Of a DNA stretch of 64,000 nucleotides, positions 57,160 through 64,000 are shown in pieces. How positions within the stretch are numbered: the first letter of the stretch is position 1; every line of letters begins with the position of its first letter. Under the pieces are notes generated by a model, which made no database searches, was not told where the DNA came from, and was given only the letters and a program-made list of their open reading frames with translations. The position numbers were made by a program, and so were the translations under genes. The DNA comes from Echinarachnius parma (lineage: Eukaryota > Echinodermata > Echinoidea > Clypeasteroida > Echinarachniidae). Where the stretch lies: the NCBI GenBank assembly GCA_037951105.1, contig JBAMJV010003323.1, positions 62,001 to 126,000 on the forward strand. The letters run 5' to 3'.

Positions 57160-58870
57160 GACATATACAGTATATGGATGTATACATTTCAAATTAAAAA
57201 GAAATAGAGAGGTAGGGTTGATCTTTCAACAACAACTTTAACCGATAAAGACAGCAATCGGTTCCACATGTTCGAGATGAGTTCTACTCTGGTTCTTACT
57301 ACTGATTATAATACAATTACATTCTCTGCAAGTTACACAGTCATACATAGAATTGGTTTCAATCTATGAAGAAAACTGTGAGGCAATCAGGCAAGTACAT
57401 GTATACATTTCAAGTTAAAAAGGAAGAGAGGTATTAAAGATGAATCAACGTTTAATCAATAAAGACAGCAGTTCCAAGTGTTCAAGGAGATTTCTTAAAG
57501 GGTACCACCACCCAAAAATAGTCCGTTCCATCAACATGTTCACAAAAATATGTTTCCAGAAAAAGAAAAAAATTGGAAAACGCCTCATCATTCTAAAGCA
57601 TGCGTTCATGCGGTCTGAATTGCGAAGACTAATGTGTGCAGAGCGAACGAATCGCCCGGGATTCTATTGTCTCCAAACGTACGCGTGAATAGCATTGGCG
57701 CACTCGTAAATGTTTGGCCCGTACAGAACCAGAAAATAATAGTGGTTCCGTAAGCGCTGGTAATTAATTGCTTTGTTTATGAATTACACAACCCTTTGCA
57801 AAATGTTGGGTATCTTATTTGGTATCACAAAATGGTACCAAAGCATATAATTATGTGTTGTTCTTTGCCTGGTGGTCCCCTTTAACCAATAAAGACAGCA
57901 GTTCTATGTTACAAATGTTCACGAACAGTTCTCACTACTCTTATATACTGATTATATTACTGCCACCAAATTCACTTTGATCAACTGTCTAAAGCTATCT
58001 GTGATGCCTGCACGTATGGTTGTGTAAATTCCATGTTACGAGGAAAGCGGTGGGGGATGGTGGTCTATCTAATTAACCGCAAACATTTCTTACAGACAGC
58101 TCTCGGTTCCGATTTCTCTAGAAGAGTTCTATACTACTGATTATAATACTGTAGGTGAATTCCCTATTGCTTTGATCTATGGTCTAAAGCTAACTATGTT
58201 GCCCACACATACCGATGTGTAAATTCCAAGTTACGAGGGAAGCGGTGGGGGATGGTGGTCTATCTAATGAACAGCAAAACATTTCTTACAGACAGCTCTT
58301 GGTTCAAATATGTTTAAAAACAGTTCTATACTACTGATTATAATACTGTAGGTGAATTCCCTATTGCTTTGATCTTTACTGTCTAAAGCAAACTATGTTG
58401 CCTGCACGTATGGATGTGTAAGTTCCGAGTTACGAGGAAAGCGGTGGGGGGTGGTGGTCTATCTAATGAACGGCAAAACATTTCTTACAGACAGCTCTCG
58501 GTTCCAATTTCTTTATAAAAACAGTTCTTACTACTGATTATAATACCTCAACCAAATTCCCTATTGCTTTGATCTACAGATGCCTGCACGTATGGTTGTG
58601 TAAATTCCAAGTTACGAGGAGAGCGGTGCATGGGGATGTTACAAAGAGATTTAAAGTCGATCTACCGATTCTACCATCAACATTAACCAATAAAGACAGC
58701 AATCCATTCCACATGATCAAAAACACTTCTGACTACCGATTACAATGATGAATAAACTAAAACCCCTATCGCCTTGATCAACTGTCTAAAGCTAACTGTG
58801 CGATGCCTGCACGTATGGATGTGTAAATTCCAAGTTACGAGGAGAGCGGTGGGGGATGGCAATCTAATTA
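57160..58870 (+). repeat. tandem repeat array, unit about 190-210 bp, interrupted by a MITE
   Basis: About six units share 'accaataaagacagcagttc', 'gttctatactactgattata', 'atactgtaggtgaattccct', 'attgctttgatct', 'gtctaaagctaactatg.tgcc', 'tgcacgtatggatgtgtaaa', 'ttccaagttacgaggagagc' and 'ggtgggggatggtggtctat'. Units at 58020-58520 are most alike. A family D MITE interrupts at 57499-57881. Confidence 0.9.
57499..57881 (+). mobile_element. TTAA-flanked MITE, family D, copy 3
   Basis: TTAA at 57495-57498 and 57882-57885. AGGGTACCACCACCCAAAAA to TTTGCCTGGTGGTCCCCT. The GC-richer internal block ('gcgaacgaatcgcccgggat') is present, as in 60535-60953. The array continues directly after it with 'ccaataaagacagcagttct'. 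Confidence 0.9.
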
Positions 58871-59029
58871 GTCGATGACATTTCATCACTGGTTTGCCGC
58901 TTTGACACCACCATAACCGCGGTACGGTACAGCCAGATAAGATTACAGTTGTCGTCAAGTGACCGGGGACCAGAGATGTCCCAAGTAATGCTGACTCATT
59001 TTTAATATGTATGTAACTTCAAAAGTCGT

Positions 59030-59960
59030 CATCGCGATCGCTGATCACTGATGTAATGGCATGTGTACGCTGACGCAATACGTACCTTCCGGCTAATTCT
59101 ATGCATACAGTGGGTCAGTACTGGCACCCTCTAGTAATACGATCCAATCAGTCCTTACACTAAGTTTATGCTATTGCATCATAAATTATACAAAGACTTA
59201 GTTTACACAATCACCGATTTGTGATGTAATGACATGTGTACGCCCTAACGCAATATGCACCTTCCAGCTTATTCTATCCATACATTGACACCCGCCAGTA
59301 ACGGCATCCAATTACTCATTAAATTAATTTTACGCAATCGCATCAGAAACGATAAATCACAATTTACGGACCCCTTTATAACAAAGCCTTAGTTTACACG
59401 ATCATTGACCAGTGATGTAATGGTACGAGTAACAGCATATGATTACTCCTCAAATTAAGTTTACGCAATCTCAGCCGAAATGATAAATGCCAATGCACCC
59501 ATGACCACATCCCTATAATACAATGCCTTAGAATACGTAATTGTAGCAGAAATGATACATGCCCAAATATGCATTCCTTTGCAACGCCCTTAGTTTACAC
59601 AATTGCAGCTGAAATGATAGATGCCAACGTACACATCTCAATACAAAGCTCAAGTTTATGCAATCGTAGCATAATTGATACACGTCCAATGTAAGCAACA
59701 CTTTATTAAGCATTACTTTACACAAACGCAGCAGAAATTAGAAATGTCAACGCACAAATCTCTTTACAAAGCTTTGGTTTATGTATAATTAAATGACAGC
59801 AGAATTTCAATCAACACATCTCCTCACAAAGCCTTAGTTCGTATAATGTCAGCAGAAATGATACCTGCCCAACGTAAGCATCCCTAATACTGAACCTTAA
59901 GTTTACGCAACCGCACTATAAATTACATTTTTATAGTACATGCCTCTGGCCTCACTTACA
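59030..59960 (+). repeat. degenerate tandem repeat array
   Basis: Units share 'agtgatgtaatggcatgtgt', 'acgc..acgcaatacgcacc', 'ttccagcttattctat.cata', 'cagtaacggcatccaattac' and 'tttacgcaatcgca.cagaaatgat'; later units (59460-59900) are shortened to 'ttagtttacacaatcgcagc' followed by 'agaaatgatacatgcccaa'. Non-coding. Confidence 0.75.
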
Positions 59961-60193
59961 AATTCTTCAGCTACACTTTACACGCCACTGTCACAACCAT
60001 TGACCAATAATTGAGCGTGACTTTACAAATGCAGGCTCATGTCTCACAGGGGCCTACTTTTTCTAACCTGCCTATTAAAGTAAATATGTACTCTGAAAAT
60101 TGTTTTGCATTAAACTTGTTGATAATTGATTTTGGGCAACTCGGGGGCTATAGTTTTTCATTGATGTATCATGTATTTATCATAGTACTTTAA

Positions 60194-60410
60194 AGGGAGC
60201 TAGTAACATTGTCCAAATCCTCAAAACTTACTTGGAACTCTAGCAGTTCTCTCATAGCTTTGTTGTACTCGTATTAATAATAGAAGCATGGGACACGTTT
60301 TGTTTTCTGAAATTCCCTTTCGTTAAAAAGATATTTACGATTGAAGTGTTCAGATGTTAAACTATCCACTGGATAGTCATAACCGTATAAAAAGTCAGTG
60401 CAATGAGTAA
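60194..60410 (-). mobile_element. family C MITE fragment, reverse orientation
   Basis: TTAA at 60190-60193, then AGGGAGCTAGTAACATTGTC, 'caaatcctcaaaacttactt', 'ggacacgttttgttttctga' and 'gatatttacgattgaagtgt', the reverse complement of family C. The second terminus is not found before the coding-free CT-rich stretch at 60440-60530. Confidence 0.75.
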
Positions 60411-60534
60411 AAGCGAATTTGTTATTGAAACTCTAAACAATTTTCGTTGTTTTCCTCCTGCTCTATCTCACTATCTTCTTGCTTCTCTTACTTATCTTTA
60501 TCTCCCCCTCTCTCCCTCAATTACTTTTTTTTAA

Positions 60535-60953
60535 AGGGTACCACCACCCAAAAATAATATTCTTATTAAAGAAAGGTAACATCTTTAGTATTCCATTCCA
60601 TCAACAAGTTCACAAAAATATGTTTCCAGAAAAAAAAGAAAACAAAATTGGAAAACGCATCGCCATTCTAAAGAATGCGTTCATGCGGTCTGAATTGCGA
60701 AGGCTAAATGTGTGCAGAGCGAACGAATCGCCCGGGAATCTATTGTCTACAAATGTACGCGTGAATAGCGTTGGCGCACTCGCAAATGGTTGGCCCGTAT
60801 GGACCCAGGAAATAGTAGTGGTTTCGTAAGTGGTGGAAATTAATTGCTTTGTTTATGAATTACACAACCCTTTGCAAAATGTTGGGTATCTATTTGATAT
60901 CACAAAACGGTACCAAAACATATAATGTGTTGTTCTTTGCCTGGTGGTCCCCT
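60535..60953 (+). mobile_element. TTAA-flanked MITE, family D, copy 4
   Basis: TTAA at 60531-60534 and 60954-60957. AGGGTACCACCACCCAAAAA to TTTGCCTGGTGGTCCCCT, very similar to 57499-57881. Flanked on both sides by pyrimidine-rich simple sequence. No coding capacity. Confidence 0.9.
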
Positions 60954-60957
60954 TTAA

Positions 60958-63229
60958 ATCTTTCTTACCCATTTATCTCTCACAAATCCCACTCTCCCCC
61001 TCTCTTTCTCATCTATTTTCTCTCCTCCTCCCTCCCTCTACTCGTTTCTTTAAACCGTAACCTATTTGTTGCCCTCTCCATCTCATTGCGCAAGCTAGGC
61101 TTATAAGGTAACTTGAGAATGCAATGACACTTCGCAAACATCAAACATGACTCGAGGGGTGACGACGGTGTCGATCTCCCGCCTTCCAATTTATACAGGC
61201 GACCCATCGCGAGATGAGACGCGATCATCACACGCATGCCTCGACTATACCGCTGACTTGATAGATTTTTAGGGGTTATTTGAGGGATTTCTCTTGTAAA
61301 AGAGGAGGGGGGGGGGGGAATGGGAGGGGTCAACTACAAAAAAGCTCACACATGTTTTACCCCATAATATCTTCGAAACAAAATGTCTTGGCTATGAAAA
61401 AAACAAACGACGACTTGGTATAAATAGCAACAAATTTCATCCTGGCTGCTAATCAATCATTTAATAATCTGTTTGTTTCTTAAAAAGGGAGTTGAAACTG
61501 TCTATCCCATGTTATCACTATACCTTGCCCCATTACTCAATGACACAATGTAAGCCTAAAACTGACCACAAACTAAGCACTAAATAATTTAGTTAATAAT
61601 ATAAGTTATAAATATATGATGTATAACTCTTAAAAGTTTGTTTTATTGATATGCAGAGAGGTCAAAATTGTAATTACATACTTAAATATTTACACTAAGT
61701 ACTGATACATATTGAATGCACAACTTTCCAAAGGGTCATCTAGCGACCGGAGAGTTGAAACTTTCAATCAATTTTTAAACAGCACTTGCAAATTGATATC
61801 TTCAATTTTCATGAGGGGGGAGGGAGGGGCGGGTAGAAATATCTTGTTCACACATTTTTTGGCAGTTATTGATGGAAATATCACCTCTTCTTCCTATCAT
61901 CAATCAAAGACGGTTTTCAATTACCCATTTTCAATTTGTCATTTCACTTCTTCTCTAAATGTAAATTATGTAAGTCAGTTCCCCTCCTATCCAGTTTTTG
62001 ATCTGCCTTCTCTTCTACATGTAACTGTCTTGTTTTGTCCCATTTTCTTTTTCTTGATCTCCAAGCTCTTTGATATTAAAAAAAGTGGCTCAACATGGTT
62101 ACGAAATGGGGAAAATACATGTAGATCAGTAAATCCGTAGTAAATATCTAAGTGATATATGTGCTACATAAGCACCATTGATGTACATATTTTTTTATAG
62201 TACCTTTTATATGAATGGAAAAATAAGAACAAAATTCAATGAAATCATGAATAGACTATTTTTAATATGCATGAAGTACATCTACATTTCATCATACAAT
62301 AAGTACACATACATGAACATAACATACATGCCGGAAGTTGATACAACCTTCATTTATGAATTTATTTTTAAAAATGTAATCTGTTCAAGACGTATAATTT
62401 TTCCTTCACATGCATTCTCTATGCACCCTGGCACAAGTACTTTCTACACCAGTTCTGAACGGGGTTAACCCTTTTAATACTACATTGATTTGACCCCATG
62501 GAAGATCAGCCCTGTCTACATATAGGCGGTGCTGAATGGGCCATCCCTCCTGTATTTATATTCAGTGAAGACTCTAATGTTTTTGTTTGCGATTTTGGAA
62601 AATAAATAAATAAAATAAATCAATCAATCAATAGATTTTGGTATAACATGCGCTCTCCTAAACCCCACCCAGAGTACTTTCGAGACCAGTCATTAGCGGG
62701 TTAAAATTATGCACCTTTCTCTAGTTTTCCAATCAATCAAATATTGTCACCTGATCGCAACAGCTGTCAAGATTCCAACCCTTTTTTCGCAAGAGAGAAA
62801 GAAAGAGGGGGGGACAAAACAACTCCTAAGTTGTCATCAAATTTCAATTAAATATGGGAAGGGGTTGGAAGGGGACAGAATGGACAGGTCCACGCAAAGC
62901 CACGTCCATCTCGTCGGTTGAGAAAGAGAAGGGCGCTTTTAATACTTTTTGTACAAATTATTTGAAAATAGTCATGTTTACAGGTTGTGTGCCTTGTAGA
63001 AACCCAATATATCTTTCTTTGATTTTTTTGATAAATATTTCAACAATTATAAATAAATTCCATCTGGCATTAATAAAAATAATGATAATATACTTGATTT
63101 ATATAGCGCCTAATATGATTGATAATCATCTCTAGGCGCTTTAAAATGATATTGTTACCCCGGTCATAGGATACAGTGCAAACCAGCACACATTGTGTAC
63201 ACCATCTTCACTTCCTGGGGAGCATTACA
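60958..63229. other. non-coding stretch with simple repeats and decayed mini-elements
   Basis: Pyrimidine-rich sequence to about 61040, a G run near 61305-61318, and AAATAAATAAAT and AATCAATCAATC runs at about 62600-62632. Fragments like family J occur near 62404-62470 and 62635-62704 (GAGACCAGTCATTAGCGGGTTAA). The repeat fragment with 'tttatatagcgcctaatatg' at about 63095-63140 matches 16155. The plus-strand open frame at 61712-62140 has no coding signature. Confidence 0.5.
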
Positions 63230-64000
63230 GAGGAAGGTCCTTGTTCCACAAGATGGTATGCATGATAACTTAATTTAGCCAAAAACTGACTTAACGCCCT
63301 TATCGCTCTCACCCAATGATGTATGGAACCCGATTGTCCGCGGTAACACGACACTATCGGCCTACAGGCTACGAAGATGGAAATTAAGAAATGGTAAACA
63401 AAAAGTAGGGGTTGATTTTGATGTGCTATAAAAAGGATGTATTGGGAGTAGTGTTGAAGTATTTCAAAGAAACCCCCCCCCCCCCCCCTTTTCAACAAAA
63501 ACAAAAACAAAATAAAGGTCAAAATGGGGTCAAAAGGGAATAGAATACGCAAAACGCAACCCCACAAGTATGCAATACAATTGTTTGCGGTAACATGACA
63601 CCATCGGCCTAAGGGCTACGAAGATGGAAATTAAGAAATGGTAACAAAAGTTGGGATTGATTTTAATATGCTAAAAAGGATGTATTGCGAGTAGTGTTGA
63701 AGTATTTCAAAGAAACCCCCCTTTTTCAACAAAAACAAAAACAAAATAAAGGTCAACATGGGGTCAAAAAGGAATAGAATGCACAAATGCATGCAAAGCC
63801 ACATGTAATGTACATGAGTGGAATCCAAATGTCTCTAGAAACATAACACTATCAGCCTTCAGGCTACGAATATATCAATTTTAAAAATGGGAACAAAAGT
63901 TGGAATTTATTAATATCCTAAGAAGGATGTTTCAGGATAGTAATTAATTATTTTATAGAAACCCCATCTCCCCCCCGCCCAAAAAGGTCTTCATCAGGGT
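63230..64000 (+). repeat. tandem repeat array, unit about 250-260 bp, cut by window end
   Basis: Three units share 'ggtaacatgacaccatcggc', 'ctaagggctacgaagatgga', 'aattaagaaatgg.aacaaaa', 'gtattgcgagtagtgttgaa', 'gtatttcaaagaaacccccc', 'caacaaaaacaaaaacaaaa' and 'taaaggtcaacatggggtca'. A poly-C of about 16 lies at 63473-63488 in the second unit but is only CCCCCC in the third (63716-63721), showing length change of the tract. Confidence 0.88.

Overview
The window reads as nuclear DNA of a marine invertebrate animal. It is AT-rich, has no long open frame, and is packed with short inverted-repeat DNA transposons (MITEs), minisatellite arrays, poly-C and poly-A tracts and CA/CT/GAT microsatellites. 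The texture recalls echinoderms, sea urchins in particular, but this is an impression from repeat style and not a homology result. There is no operon, rRNA, recognisable tRNA or CRISPR array.

Genes. Three short stretches stand out as probable coding exons, all on the minus strand and all ending at a good splice donor: 2190-2027, 21871-21552 and 42745 (or 42716)-42616. The first two start at ATGs in strong Kozak contexts. The third may be an internal exon or a first exon with a weak start. All three end after the second base of a codon, so all could splice to one common downstream exon below position 1. The simplest reading is the 5' part of one long minus-strand gene with alternative first exons scattered through introns of about 20 kb. 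Separate genes are equally open. The family is not recognised with confidence. A PDE4/dunce-like phosphodiesterase is offered only as a weak idea, and a UAP56-binding-motif-like segment in the 21.6 kb exon is a competing lead.

Layout. 0-5 kb: exon at 2.1 kb, a TTAA MITE, an array near 4 kb. 5-15 kb: a TA-flanked mariner-like element, arrays at 7-9.3 kb and 13.3-14.6 kb, and TTAA MITEs. 15-21 kb: hAT-like elements with 8-bp target duplications and poly-C tracts. 21-22.6 kb: exon with degenerate tandem copies of its own donor boundary. 25-33 kb: arrays, the largest (29.56-32.9 kb, about 180-bp units) split by a 1200-bp TTAA element that itself contains a smaller inverted-repeat element. 34-42 kb: further arrays and MITEs. 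42.6 kb: exon, followed by arrays to 45.5 kb. 46-64 kb: microsatellites, more TTAA MITEs, hAT-like copies, a TIR element at 56.7-57.05 kb and large arrays at 57-60 kb and 63.2-64 kb.

The most informative structure is that mobile elements inserted in tandem arrays can be compared with sibling array units that keep the empty site, which fixes the ends and target duplications from this window alone. Nothing here resembles a defence, toxin or viral system.
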